The notes: generated from the letters alone by a model not told the origin. A stretch of 64,000 nt of DNA from Chitinophagales bacterium (GCA_020635995.1 JACJYS010000004.1:124001-188000), one strand, 5' to 3'; numbered from the stretch's first letter, positions 54,918-64,000 are shown. A program made the numbers and translations.

Positions 54918-56174
54918 TTAAGTTTTGCGTTCTTTCTTTTTTGCTGCCGGAAAAAGAACATTATTTAATATTAAACGATACCCCGGAGAATTGGGATGCA
55001 AATTCAAATCCGTTTTTGGGTCGCCTACAAAATGCTGATAATCTTCGGGGTCGTGCCCACCGTACCAACTCCACATTCCGTAGCCATAAGTTCCGTGTAT
55101 ATATTTTGCTTCATTGGCTGCTTTATTTTCGCCTAAAATTAAAATATCAGATTTAATTACGTTTTTATTAAATGCCGTAGTTTGTCCCATAAAACCTTTA
55201 ACCACTTTAGTATGATTTTGCGTAAGCATGGTAGGAACAGGATCCCATTTGGCAGAAAAATCAAACAATGTAAAATAATCTAAGTTTTTAGGTACTTTTC
55301 TACCAAAATTAGCATCTATATTAGAGTATTCATACTCATAAGGACTCATACGCAATTGAAAATTTTCAAAAGCTAATGTTTTATCAAAATCTAATTCATT
55401 TTGTGCATTGGGGCTTGGTGGGTCACCATCAAACATGTGATCGCAAATATCGGTACCTTCTGCTGCCAAGGCTATATCATAACTATCTGTGGCACTACAC
55501 ATGGCAAACATAAAACCTCCGCCTGCCACATAGTCTTTTATTCTTTTACTTATAGCCAGTTTTAACTGCGAAACCTTACTAAATCCGTACTTTTTAGCTA
55601 TTCCTTCCAGTTCATCTACCTGCTCTTGATACCACGCTTGGTTTCTATATGCACTCCAAAATTTTCCATATTGACCTGTAAAATCTTCATGATGAAGGTG
55701 TAGCCAATCATACAAAAGCAGTTTATCGTCCATTATTTCAGAGTCATAAATAACATCATAAGGAATTTCGGCATAAGTAAGCACTAAAGTAACGGCATCG
55801 TCCCACGGAGCTTTAGATTTAGGCGAATAAACAGCAATTTTAGGAGCTTTTTCAAGCTTAGCAATATCCATATTCTTTTGAGGATCAGCTATTTGATTAA
55901 GAATAGCCGTGTATTGAGCATCTGCTATTACATCAAAACTAACACCACGTATATTACATTCATCTTGTATAGCTTTTATATATTTTATGGCGAAACTGCC
56001 ACCTTTGTAGTTGAGCAACCAATCTACTTCTACATTTTCTGTAAGTGCCCAATAGGCTATACCATAAGCTTTAAGATGATTTTGCTGCTCGGTATTCATA
56101 GGTATTAATATATACGAAGCAAAAGCACTTGAACTAAACAACAAAATGGTTAATATTCCTATAAATTTCTTCAT
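54918..56174 (-). CDS. exported protein commonly labelled 'asparagine synthetase B', function doubtful
   Basis: The 418-residue product begins with a signal peptide (SSSAFAS) and belongs to a Bacteroidota group that databases call asparagine synthetase B. I see neither the N-terminal Cys of class II glutamine amidotransferases nor the SGGxDS ATP-pyrophosphatase loop of true AsnB, and the protein is exported. It carries a class-I-amidotransferase-like fold pattern (GGGFMFAMCSATDS) and a conserved DWLHLHHEDFTGQYG. It should be treated as a periplasmic protein of unknown function. Located between an FG-GAP cargo and the flavin/ThDP operon on the other strand. Confidence 0.65.
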   Translation of the reverse strand: MKKFIGILTILLFSSSAFASYILIPMNTEQQNHLKAYGIAYWALTENVEVDWLLNYKGGSFAIKYIKAIQDECNIRGVSFDVIADAQYTAILNQIADPQKNMDIAKLEKAPKIAVYSPKSKAPWDDAVTLVLTYAEIPYDVIYDSEIMDDKLLLYDWLHLHHEDFTGQYGKFWSAYRNQAWYQEQVDELEGIAKKYGFSKVSQLKLAISKRIKDYVAGGGFMFAMCSATDSYDIALAAEGTDICDHMFDGDPPSPNAQNELDFDKTLAFENFQLRMSPYEYEYSNIDANFGRKVPKNLDYFTLFDFSAKWDPVPTMLTQNHTKVVKGFMGQTTAFNKNVIKSDILILGENKAANEAKYIHGTYGYGMWSWYGGHDPEDYQHFVGDPKTDLNLHPNSPGYRLILNNVLFPAAKKKERKT

Positions 56175-56340
56175 AATATCAAATTTAAGATAAAAATTAA
56201 GATTAATAATAAATGGGGTGTTAAAAAGGAAAAAAAGCGTGTTAAAATGCTAAATAATTTATAAAAATCTAATTTTATTACCATTTTTACTGAAATGCCA
56301 TTAACTTAGACACGCAAACACATTTATTACCAATTTAATA

Positions 56341-57975
56341 ATGAACAAAAACACTTTTCAGTCTGACCACATTATAGTAGGAGCAGGATTAGCGGGTATA
56401 TCTACCGCTATAGAACTACTAAACAATAACCAAAAAGTACTTTTAATAGATAGAGATACGGAAGATAAAATGGGCGGTTTAGCCAAATTATCTTTTGGAG
56501 GTATGTTTTTTGTAGATTCTCCGGTACAAAGAAAAAGAGGTATTAAAGACAATCCCGATATTGCCCTAAAAGACTGGCTTTCTGTAGCTGATTTTAACGA
56601 AAATGATGTAATACCAAAACAGTGGGCTAAACTTTTTGTAAATAATACTACCGAACACGTTTACCATTTTCTAACACAAAGAAACGTCAGTTTTTTCCCT
56701 GTAGTACATTGGGTAGAAAGAGGTATGTTTAAGCGTGGCAATACTCTTCCCCGTTTTCACATGGTTTGGGGAACTGGCTATGAACTTTCTGAACAGCTAA
56801 AACACCATTTGCTTAATCACCCAAAAGCAAAAACCAACTTAACCATGGTTTTTAACTACAAAGTAGATGAAATATTAACCGAAGGTGGAAAAGTAACGGG
56901 CGTTAAAGGAATAAACGAACAAAGCAATGAAGTTTTTACGGCTAAAGCCGATAATACTATTGTAGCCACAGGTGGTTTAGGCGGAGATATAGCTCAAGTG
57001 AAGAAAAATTGGAATAGCGACTGGGGAACACCACCCGAAAAAATACTAAACGGAGCTCACCCTTATGCCGATGGCACAGTACATTTTGCTGTAGAAAAAG
57101 TAAATGGCAAATTAACTCATTTAGATAAAACTTGGCCTTATGCAGCAGGCGTACACCACCCTCGCCCTACTAAAAAAGATGACGGACTAAGTCTAGTGCC
57201 ACCACGTTCGGCACTTTGGCTAAATTATGAAGGAGAAAGAATAGGACCTGTGCCTTTAATTACAGCTTTTGATACCAGATTTTTAGTAGATGAAATTTGC
57301 AAGCAGAAAAAGAAATTTACTTGGCAAGTAATGAATATGAAAATTCTGAAAAAAGAGTTTGCTATTTCCGGTTCAGAATCAAATGCAGCATTTAAAAACA
57401 AAAGTTATATTCAAGTAGCTAAAACCTTATTGTTTGGCAATCAAGCATTAGTGAAAGATATGTTAGATAATTGCCCCGACTTTGTGGTAGCTAACACCTT
57501 AGAGGAATTAGTACAAAAAATGAATGATTTAGAAGGCAATAATGATGTAAAACTAAGCTACGTAAAAGATGCCATAGACACTTATGATGCTCAAATAGAC
57601 AGAGGACAAAAATATTTTAACGATGAGCAATTACGAAGGCTACAGCATTTGAGAAACTACTCTGGAGATAGAGTAAGAAACTGCAAATTCCAAAAAATTA
57701 ATGATAGCAAACACATGCCTTTTGTAGCCATTAGAGAATATATTTTATCAAGAAAAACATTGGGTGGTATTCAAACCAATTTAAACGGTGCGGTACTTGA
57801 CCAAAACGGCAATGCCATAGAAGGATTATATGCCGTAGGCGAAGCCGCAGGATATGGCGGTGGTGGCATACACGGCAAAGGAGCTTTAGAAGGCACATTT
57901 TTAGCCACTTGTGTATTAACAGGCAGAATAACAGCACATCATTTATCAGGAAAAAAATTAATAAAAACCATTTAA
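56341..57975 (+). CDS. FAD-binding dehydrogenase (FAD_binding_2 / KstD-like)
   Basis: The 544-residue flavoprotein begins with HIIVGAGLAGISTAIELL, the FAD-binding Rossmann motif at residues 10-28, and has the FAD_binding_2 pattern GGLAKLSFGGMFF, TIVATGGLGGD and the C-terminal GLYAVGEAAGYGGGGIHGKGALEG. Relatives oxidise ketosteroids, fumarate-type acids or other substrates. The N-terminus matches a group annotated only as 'FAD-binding dehydrogenase'. It is 4 bp upstream of a ThDP enzyme gene, suggesting a shared pathway. Confidence 0.85.
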   Translation: MNKNTFQSDHIIVGAGLAGISTAIELLNNNQKVLLIDRDTEDKMGGLAKLSFGGMFFVDSPVQRKRGIKDNPDIALKDWLSVADFNENDVIPKQWAKLFVNNTTEHVYHFLTQRNVSFFPVVHWVERGMFKRGNTLPRFHMVWGTGYELSEQLKHHLLNHPKAKTNLTMVFNYKVDEILTEGGKVTGVKGINEQSNEVFTAKADNTIVATGGLGGDIAQVKKNWNSDWGTPPEKILNGAHPYADGTVHFAVEKVNGKLTHLDKTWPYAAGVHHPRPTKKDDGLSLVPPRSALWLNYEGERIGPVPLITAFDTRFLVDEICKQKKKFTWQVMNMKILKKEFAISGSESNAAFKNKSYIQVAKTLLFGNQALVKDMLDNCPDFVVANTLEELVQKMNDLEGNNDVKLSYVKDAIDTYDAQIDRGQKYFNDEQLRRLQHLRNYSGDRVRNCKFQKINDSKHMPFVAIREYILSRKTLGGIQTNLNGAVLDQNGNAIEGLYAVGEAAGYGGGGIHGKGALEGTFLATCVLTGRITAHHLSGKKLIKTI

Positions 57976-57979
57976 AACC

Positions 57980-59710
57980 ATGAAAAAAAACGGAGCTCAA
58001 ATAGCTACTCATGCATTAGAACAAATAGGCGTAAAATACACCTTTGGTATTCCCGGCACGCATACCACAGAAATATATGATGCCATAGAAAAATCTGGAA
58101 AAATAAAACCCATTTTAGTGGCTCACGAAGGCGGAGCGTCATTTATGGCAGATGCTATTTCAAGAACAACAGATTCTATTGGTTGCCTTACCATAGTGCC
58201 TGCCGCTGGGCTTACCCACGCCCTTAGCGGTATTGGCGAAGCTTATTTAGACGGTATTCCTATGCTGGTTATAGCCGGAGGTATAAGAAGAGATAGCGGT
58301 AAGCACTATCAGCTCCACCAGTTAGATATGAAACCAATAGCACAAGGCGTTACCAAAGCACAATATTTAATAGAAAGCCACGAAACCATAGCATCTACCA
58401 TTTACGAAGCCTATCAAACAGCTATTAGTGGCGAACCGGGACCTGTTTTTATAGAGTTTCCTGTTGAAATAATGATGTTTAGCAAAGATGTTGACGAACT
58501 GCCTTCCTACAATTTATCTACGTTAAAACCTACAGCTTTAGACAAAAATATAGATGAAGCCGTAAAATTATTGCTTGCAGCAGAACACCCTATGATGTAT
58601 TTAGGCTGGGGAGCCAAAGAAGCTAATGAATATAGCATAAAAATAGCCGAAAAACTAAATGCTCCGGTAGCACTCACCTTGCAGGGCAAAAGCGTTTTTC
58701 CCAATAATCATTCACTTTATACCAGTTGTTTTATAGGTGCCAGCGGCAAGCCAAGTAGTCAGTATGCCTTAAAAAAGCATGATGCGATGTTAGCTGTAGG
58801 AGTGCGTTTTTCAGAAATATCTACAGGAAGCTACGGTTTAGACAATCCTAAAGGACTAATTCATGTGGACATTAACAAAGATGTTTTTGACAAAAATTAT
58901 AAATCATCAGTAAATATAGAAGGCGATGCTACTACCGTGCTTAAAGCTATATGGGAAAGAATAAAAGACAAAGACATTAAAAACGGCAATGAAAATATAG
59001 CTACCAAAATTGCAGAACTCAACAAAAAATATGACGATGAATGGTTGGTAGGCAAAAAAGACAATATAGTTTCTCCGGGCTGGTTTTTTGAAGGTTTAAA
59101 CAAAAAGCTAAATGAAGATACTTATGTAGTGCTTGACGATGGAAAACACACTTTTTTGGCTGCGGAACTATTAAAAACATATAAACCCAATCATTTAATT
59201 TCTCCTACCGATTTTAACTGTATGGGCTACTGCATACCTGCTACTATCGCCACAAAATTAGCTCACCCAAACAAAACCGTAATAGGAATAGTGGGCGATG
59301 GAGCAGCACAAATGACTGGATTAGAATTAATTACAGCCAAAAACTACGAAGTAGCTCCTATCCTATTTGTATTTAACGATGGCGAACTGGGGCAAATAGC
59401 ACAATTTCAAAAAGTACCTTTAAAAAATAAAACCTGCACCGTAATAGGAGGATTTAATTTTGAAGGATTAGCCGTAGCAACGGGTTGCGAGTATTTGCTT
59501 ATGGAGAACGATAATAAAGTAGATGAAGTGTTAGATAAAGCTTTGGCTCTTGCAAAAGGAAATAAACCCATTTTAGTAGATGTAAGAATAGACTACAGTA
59601 AAAAAACTATGCTAACAAAGGGCGTTCTTAAAACCAATTTATCTCGTTTTCCTCTTGGTGAAAAAGTGCGTTTTATAGGCAGAATGATAAAAAGGCACGT
59701 TTTAGGATAA
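57980..59710 (+). CDS. thiamine-diphosphate-dependent enzyme (acetolactate synthase-like)
   Basis: The 576-residue protein has the three-domain ThDP decarboxylase layout. E50 in AHEGGASFMAD is the activating Glu, AGLTHALSGIGEAYLDGIP marks the PYR domain, GWGAKEAN the central domain, and GIVGDGAAQMTG with ND downstream the ThDP/Mg motif. It resembles acetolactate synthase large subunits but has no small subunit beside it, and it is coupled to a flavin dehydrogenase. Substrate unknown; it could make or cleave an alpha-keto acid. Confidence 0.88.
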   Translation: MKKNGAQIATHALEQIGVKYTFGIPGTHTTEIYDAIEKSGKIKPILVAHEGGASFMADAISRTTDSIGCLTIVPAAGLTHALSGIGEAYLDGIPMLVIAGGIRRDSGKHYQLHQLDMKPIAQGVTKAQYLIESHETIASTIYEAYQTAISGEPGPVFIEFPVEIMMFSKDVDELPSYNLSTLKPTALDKNIDEAVKLLLAAEHPMMYLGWGAKEANEYSIKIAEKLNAPVALTLQGKSVFPNNHSLYTSCFIGASGKPSSQYALKKHDAMLAVGVRFSEISTGSYGLDNPKGLIHVDINKDVFDKNYKSSVNIEGDATTVLKAIWERIKDKDIKNGNENIATKIAELNKKYDDEWLVGKKDNIVSPGWFFEGLNKKLNEDTYVVLDDGKHTFLAAELLKTYKPNHLISPTDFNCMGYCIPATIATKLAHPNKTVIGIVGDGAAQMTGLELITAKNYEVAPILFVFNDGELGQIAQFQKVPLKNKTCTVIGGFNFEGLAVATGCEYLLMENDNKVDEVLDKALALAKGNKPILVDVRIDYSKKTMLTKGVLKTNLSRFPLGEKVRFIGRMIKRHVLG

Positions 59711-60020
59711 TACATACTTTCAAAATGCTAACCTAAACGCTAACTTGACAGTTTAATAGCAACTTTTGTTACTAATCTATTAGGTTGTAATATTCGTGCT
59801 ACGACTTGGAGTCTTGGCACGAATATGTCTGATAAAGGAACGTCTTTGCGAGTGAGGCACAAACGAAGCAATCTATTCAAAAAAAACCTCCCCTAAATCG
59901 TCATTACCGTAGAGGCGGTAATCCCTTACAATAAAACTGTGCTAACTAAATATTGAGATGCCTGCATCCGCACCGTGTCTGCCGACAGGTAGAGGTATGA
60001 CGTACAAGAAACCGTCTATT
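59711..60020. other. intergenic region with dispersed repeat fragments
   Basis: It has the second hairpin (59790-59826), a TTTGCGAGTGAGGCACAAAC fragment near 59845, a TCGTCATT...GCGGTAATCCC fragment near 59898 that matches the MITE-like element at 22812, and a GATGCCTGCATCCGC fragment near 59957. No gene is visible. Confidence 0.6.
59790..59826. repeat. hairpin, copy 2 of the dispersed element
   Basis: ATATTCGTGCTACGACT and AGTCTTGGCACGAATAT pair over 17 positions with two mismatched or wobble positions around the same TGG loop as the copy at 32653-32685. Confidence 0.7.
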
Positions 60021-61271
60021 TTACAAGCCAAAAGCTTTTTTTACTTCGTCAACTTTATCCAACTTCTCCCATGTAAATAACTCCACATTTAAAGTTACTT
60101 CTTTACCTTCCGGAGATTTGAATGTTTTTGTTTTTTTCTCGTATTTACGCCCCATGTGTCCGTAAGCAGCGGTTTCGCTATAAATAGGACTTCTTAAACC
60201 TAAGTTTTTCTCTATATCATAAGGACGCATTGGGAATATTTTAGCTACTATTTTGCCTATCTCGCCATCTGTCATATTAACTTTAGCTGTACCATACGTT
60301 TTTACGTTTATAGAAGTTGGCTCTGCCACACCAATAGCATAGCTTACTTGCACCAAAACTTCGCTACACAAACCAGCTGCCACTAAATTTTTAGCTATAT
60401 GGCGAGTGGCATAAGCTGCACTTCTATCTACTTTACTTGGGTCTTTACCACTAAAAGCTCCTCCCCCGTGTGCTCCTTTTCCGCCATAAGTATCTACTAT
60501 TATTTTACGCCCTGTTAAGCCTGTATCGCCATGAGGTCCACCTATTACAAATTTGCCCGTAGGGTTTATATGGTACTTAATGCTGTCATTAAAGAAATGA
60601 TTGTATTTTGGATATTTAGCTTTAACTCTTGGAATTAAAATTTCTATCATATCCTTTTTAATTTTAGCCAGCATTTCTGCTTCATCTGCAAAATCATCGT
60701 GTTGCGTAGAAATAACTATAGCATCTATTCTTTGTGGCTTATTATCATCGCTATATTCTAAAGTAACTTGACTTTTAGCATCTGGACGCAAATAAGTGAT
60801 TTCTTTATTTTCTCTACGCAATGCTGCTAACTCTTGCAAAATATAATGAGATAAATCTAATGCTAAAGGCATATAATTTTCTGTTTCGTTGGTAGCATAA
60901 CCAAACATCATACCTTGGTCTCCTGCTCCTTGCTCTTCAGGGCTTTTTCTATCTACACCTTGGTTTATATCCGGGCTTTGCTCGTGTATGGCACTTAAAA
61001 CACCACAACTATTAGCCTCAAACATATATTCACTTTTAGTATAGCCTATTTTTTCTATCACTTTTCTGGCTATATCCTGCACATCTAAATATGCCTTAGA
61101 CTTTACTTCTCCGGCTAATATAACTTGCCCCGTAGTTACTAAAGTTTCGCAAGCTACTTTAGAATCTTTATCAAAAGCTAAAAAATTGTCAATTAAAGCA
61201 TCTGAAATTTGGTCAGCTACTTTGTCTGGGTGTCCTTCAGAAACAGATTCTGATGTAAATAAATATGGCAT
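60021..61271 (-). CDS. metK: S-adenosylmethionine synthetase
   Basis: MetK makes SAM from methionine and ATP. The 416-residue protein shows TSESVSEGHPDKVADQISDA at the N-terminus, the loop GDQGMMFGYA, GGPHGDTGLTGRKIIVDTYG and GGGAFSGKDPSKVDRSAAY, all standard. Slightly longer than the E. coli enzyme. A TACCTTTG element lies upstream at 61308-61301. I see no SAM riboswitch in the short leader. Confidence 0.97.
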   Translation of the reverse strand: MPYLFTSESVSEGHPDKVADQISDALIDNFLAFDKDSKVACETLVTTGQVILAGEVKSKAYLDVQDIARKVIEKIGYTKSEYMFEANSCGVLSAIHEQSPDINQGVDRKSPEEQGAGDQGMMFGYATNETENYMPLALDLSHYILQELAALRRENKEITYLRPDAKSQVTLEYSDDNKPQRIDAIVISTQHDDFADEAEMLAKIKKDMIEILIPRVKAKYPKYNHFFNDSIKYHINPTGKFVIGGPHGDTGLTGRKIIVDTYGGKGAHGGGAFSGKDPSKVDRSAAYATRHIAKNLVAAGLCSEVLVQVSYAIGVAEPTSINVKTYGTAKVNMTDGEIGKIVAKIFPMRPYDIEKNLGLRSPIYSETAAYGHMGRKYEKKTKTFKSPEGKEVTLNVELFTWEKLDKVDEVKKAFGL

Positions 61272-61300
61272 TGTATTTTCTTTTTTTAATTTAACGCCTG

Positions 61301-61308
61301 CAAAGGTA
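61301..61308 (-). promoter_or_regulatory. -7 promoter element of metK
   Basis: The minus strand reads TACCTTTG ending 30 bp before the metK start. Confidence 0.6.
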
Positions 61309-61317
61309 TTAATTATG

Positions 61318-61926
61318 TTACTTTATTTCCGTATAAAAAATTTCTTTTTCTTCTATTTTACCAATTAATTTATTGCCAATAGAAACAGCTCCTACACCTT
61401 TGGGCGTGCCTGTATAAATTAAATCGCCCGTTTGGAGCATATAATAGTTAGAAATATAGGAAATTATAGTGTCTATATTATAAATCATTTGTTTGGTATT
61501 GCCCTTTTGAACTACTTCATTATTTTTTAACAATGAAAAGGTTAAATTTTCTAAATCATAATCCTTTTTATTTAAAAATGTACCTATAACGGCACTACTA
61601 TCAAAACCCTTAGCTATTTCCCACGGATGTCCTTTTTCTTTTAACTGGCTTTGTATATCTCGTGCGGTAAAATCTATACCCAAGGTAAATTCATTGTAGT
61701 ATTTATGGGCAAATTTAGCATCTATTTTTTTACCGTTTTTTGAAATTTTTATCACTACTTCTACCTCATAGTGTATGTCATTGCTAAAATTAGGATAATA
61801 AAAAGGTTTATCATCTTTAAGCAGTGCTGTAGGTGGTTTCATAAAAATTAAAGGATTTTCGGGAATAGCATTATTTAATTCCTTTGCATGCTCTGCATAA
61901 TTTCTGCCTACGCAAAATATTTTCAT
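61318..61926 (-). CDS. fumarylacetoacetate hydrolase (FAH) family protein
   Basis: This 202-residue protein has the compact FAH fold: N-terminal MKIFCVGRNYAEHAKELNN, FMKPPTALLKDDKPFYYP, the metal-binding IHYEVEVVIKIS (Glu pair), and GLDFTARDIQSQLKEKGHPWEIAKGFD. The C-terminal block TGTPKGVGAV is present. Members cleave C-C bonds in diketo acids or act as oxaloacetate tautomerase or decarboxylase. Substrate cannot be predicted. The gene precedes metK on the same strand by 46 bp. Confidence 0.9.
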   Translation of the reverse strand: MKIFCVGRNYAEHAKELNNAIPENPLIFMKPPTALLKDDKPFYYPNFSNDIHYEVEVVIKISKNGKKIDAKFAHKYYNEFTLGIDFTARDIQSQLKEKGHPWEIAKGFDSSAVIGTFLNKKDYDLENLTFSLLKNNEVVQKGNTKQMIYNIDTIISYISNYYMLQTGDLIYTGTPKGVGAVSIGNKLIGKIEEKEIFYTEIK

Positions 61927-61976
61927 TTTTTATTTTTTACTTATGCAAATATACCAAGCTATAACTAAAAATTGTA

Positions 61977-63449
61977 TTACACCCTTGCCTTTAATTTTAC
62001 CCAATACAATAAATCAAAAAAGCTGACTAAATCTGCGTTTTTAACTTTACTTTTCCAATCGCTTATATTTTCATACAGTTCTTTAAATACTTCAGCCTCC
62101 TCGTTCTTAGGGCTTGAAACTATTTTTTTAAAATATTTCATTAGCAAGCTATGCTCTTCAAATAACACTTCTTTCCTCAGCATTTCTCTGTAAAGATTTA
62201 CACATAAGTTATTAGCCAACTCTATATTGCCCAATTCGTAATGAAGAATTAGTTGAAATAATTTTCCTGTAATTAAGCGTTGTGGTTGCTTTCTAATTTC
62301 ATCATCTTCAATAAAAAGGTTAATTAAATCTAAGGTGCATTCATAATCTTTAGTTAAAAAAAGTGCCTTTGCTGTATTTTCATAAATGTATGATTTAAAA
62401 CTGGAAGCCGTTACTGCCCAAGGATACATTTGCACTATTTCTTTGGCTTTTTTTCCTGCTTCGGGTAGTTTATCTAAAGCCAAATTAATTAATACTACAC
62501 AAAATTCTAAACGCAGAATGTAGTAATCCTTTTTAACCAAAACTTTGGCAGATTTTTCGTTTTTAAGTTCAACTTTCACTTTGTTATATACCTTAAAAAA
62601 ATCTTTGTCTTGCACTCGCACTGCCAATATTTGCAAATAATTCATAACCAAATCAAAGTAAAAGGCTTTATCTCTTTCTTTAAAATCATTATTGGCATTT
62701 ATAAGGTTATACATCTTTTCATGCGATTTTAAACTGTCTTCTCTCTTCCCCAGCATACCATAACACATAATTTTAACATACTCTTTTATTACATTTAAAG
62801 AAATGGTATGTTTTGAATTTTCGGCTAAAACATCATTTTCAAGTATCTCATTAATTTCTCTAATTTCATTTTCAGTTCTGGGCGATAAACCCATTTTTAA
62901 TCGCTTATGAATAATATCTGCTTGCAGTCCGTCTATTAAAATTCTTTGTTCTAACCAAGCCTGATTTATTTTCATTTCTTTCAATATTTCCTGCTCATTT
63001 TCAATATTATATACATTAAAACTATTAGAAGATTTGTATTTTTTCACATAAGCAATAGGCAGATAGTTTCTCAAGTCGTATCTTTCGCAAAGTTGTATGT
63101 ATTTTAATATTTTTTTAAGTGCATCTTCTTTCAAACCTTTATCTAAAAGTATTTGCGTTTGCTGCAATAACTTCATTAATTCTATTTCAATATCATTTGA
63201 ATAAGCAACTAATCCATTTACTATAATATCAAATAAATTGGTTTTTATAAAACTTAAATTCTTCTCGTTTTTAAGCCCGCTAAAATATTTTTTTTCTTGA
63301 CTAACATTTTCCATTCCATTAATGTTGTCAAACAATTTTATATAAGAAGGCTTCGTACTATTTGTATTTATAAAGTATCTTTTTAAATACGTTTTTTCAT
63401 GCGGTGACAAACTCTTAATCAATTTGTAAAGCGAATCATTAATAATCAT
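61977..63449 (-). CDS. large alpha-helical protein, unknown function
   Basis: The 490-residue protein has no signal peptide and is predicted to be almost all helix, with TPR-like helix pairs (e.g. around 185-210 and 300-420) lacking a clear consensus. It ends with WKSKVKNADLVSFFDLLYWVKLKAR(V), shown in part. I do not recognise a family. It lies upstream of the FAH gene (50 bp). Could be a Bacteroidota-specific scaffold. Confidence 0.6.
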   Translation of the reverse strand: MIINDSLYKLIKSLSPHEKTYLKRYFINTNSTKPSYIKLFDNINGMENVSQEKKYFSGLKNEKNLSFIKTNLFDIIVNGLVAYSNDIEIELMKLLQQTQILLDKGLKEDALKKILKYIQLCERYDLRNYLPIAYVKKYKSSNSFNVYNIENEQEILKEMKINQAWLEQRILIDGLQADIIHKRLKMGLSPRTENEIREINEILENDVLAENSKHTISLNVIKEYVKIMCYGMLGKREDSLKSHEKMYNLINANNDFKERDKAFYFDLVMNYLQILAVRVQDKDFFKVYNKVKVELKNEKSAKVLVKKDYYILRLEFCVVLINLALDKLPEAGKKAKEIVQMYPWAVTASSFKSYIYENTAKALFLTKDYECTLDLINLFIEDDEIRKQPQRLITGKLFQLILHYELGNIELANNLCVNLYREMLRKEVLFEEHSLLMKYFKKIVSSPKNEEAEVFKELYENISDWKSKVKNADLVSFFDLLYWVKLKARV

Positions 63450-63652
63450 ACTATCAAATTTTTATCAAATTTCATCACTCTTATTTTATTATTAAAATAT
63501 AACAGCACTTTTTTGTAAATAAGTAAATAATTCAGAAAATGGTGCTTTAAAAGAAATAAATATAAGACAATCAATTAGTTAAATGTATTTTAAGTACCTC
63601 AGAAACTTGTAATTATAGCTCAATTTGTATTTTTTATGCTCTTTATGTCCAA

Positions 63653-63660
63653 TAAATTTG
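63653..63660 (+). promoter_or_regulatory. possible -7 promoter element before the terminal lipoprotein gene
   Basis: TAAATTTG lies 22 bp before the ATG at 63683. No -33 element is at the right distance, so weak. Confidence 0.35.
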
Positions 63661-63682
63661 ATGTTGAAATAAATAAAACATT

Positions 63683-64000
63683 ATGAATTTATTATTTAAC
63701 ACATGGACCAAAATACAAGTATTATTTTTTCTATTTTCTTTTACAATTGCTTGTAATAATACTTCAAGCCAACATGATTTATTAGCACAAACTTCATTTA
63801 ACTACACTAATAGTAATGAAGAACAACCTTACCAAAAAACGAATGAGGAAGTTATAACAAAAACGAATGAAATAAATACAAAAAATAAAAGAAGTATTAA
63901 AACATTTACCGATCCTCAATTTAATGCTTATTCCTTTCAATATCCTTCTAACTATGCTGCAAACGGAGGCTTTTTAAATGATATGTACGCATTTCCACAT
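63683..64000 (+). CDS. lipoprotein (partial, C-terminus outside window)
   Basis: The frame of 106 codons runs to the window edge. It starts with MNLLFNTWTKIQVLFFLFSF and a lipobox-like TIACNN (Cys at about 24). The following segment is rich in Asn, Thr, Glu and Lys and looks disordered, then becomes FTDPQFNAYSFQYPSNYAANGG. Family unknown. Only the N-terminal part can be judged. Confidence 0.7.
   Translation, partial: MNLLFNTWTKIQVLFFLFSFTIACNNTSSQHDLLAQTSFNYTNSNEEQPYQKTNEEVITKTNEINTKNKRSIKTFTDPQFNAYSFQYPSNYAANGGFLNDMYAFPH

Noticed and set aside
60021..61320. SAM riboswitch upstream of metK
   Set aside because: The leader after the promoter is only about 25 bases, too short to hold any known SAM riboswitch.
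1..64000. tRNA, rRNA or transfer-messenger RNA genes
   Set aside because: No cloverleaf-like TTCGA-containing sequence or conserved RNA core was found in any intergenic region by eye; a covariance-model search would settle it.

Overview
The window is AT-rich chromosomal DNA from a member of the Bacteroidota. The evidence is the type IX secretion regulator PorX and a cargo protein with a type A sorting domain, the families DUF4290, Omp28 and HYC_CC_PP, and many promoters with the Bacteroidota -7 element TAnnTTTG. I cannot place it below phylum. I see no rRNA or tRNA gene. Most of the window is ordinary chromosome; the accessory part is the CRISPR-Cas locus at about 5.3-13.85 kb.

Layout. 0-5 kb: exbD (partial) and exbB on the minus strand, then gyrA and a secreted TPR protein. 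5.3-13.85 kb: a type II-C CRISPR-Cas locus with a minus-strand tracrRNA, cas9, cas1 and cas2 on the plus strand, a bidirectional terminator, and an array of about 42-44 repeats (47 bp) with 30-bp spacers. cas9 is full of frameshifts and stops and seems to lack its bridge helix; cas1 and cas2 have a few frameshifts; repeats near cas2 are eroded while those at the far end are almost perfect. The tracrRNA looks intact. Read on the minus strand, each intact repeat carries a complete Bacteroidota promoter (TTG-N19-TATCTTTG) pointing into the next spacer, like the repeat-borne promoters of Neisseria type II-C arrays but with the Bacteroidota sigma consensus.

13.9-23.5 kb: HD phosphohydrolase, flavin reductase, porX, an antitoxin with a truncated toxin, tsaE, alanine dehydrogenase, pyruvate dehydrogenase E1 beta, tag, an aldehyde dehydrogenase, and a MITE-like element. 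23-31 kb (minus): pheT, a ZapB-like coiled coil, zapA, rny and a lipoprotein as one tight block, then an Omp28-like lipoprotein with a DUF6029-type barrel. 31-48.4 kb: TlpA-like thioredoxin, MscS channel, dapA, accA, DUF4290, UvrD-type helicase, uvrA, typA, an ankyrin protein, a queuosine-precursor transporter, a SUMF1-type protein and a YCII-domain protein.

48.4-64 kb: a metal-handling group (two HMA proteins, a TonB-dependent receptor, a HYC_CC_PP protein), an FG-GAP T9SS cargo, a protein often labelled asparagine synthetase B, a two-gene operon of a flavin dehydrogenase and a ThDP enzyme, metK, an FAH-family hydrolase, a helical protein and the start of a lipoprotein. Several intergenic regions share short degenerate repeats and a long perfect hairpin, which look like a dispersed family of non-coding elements.
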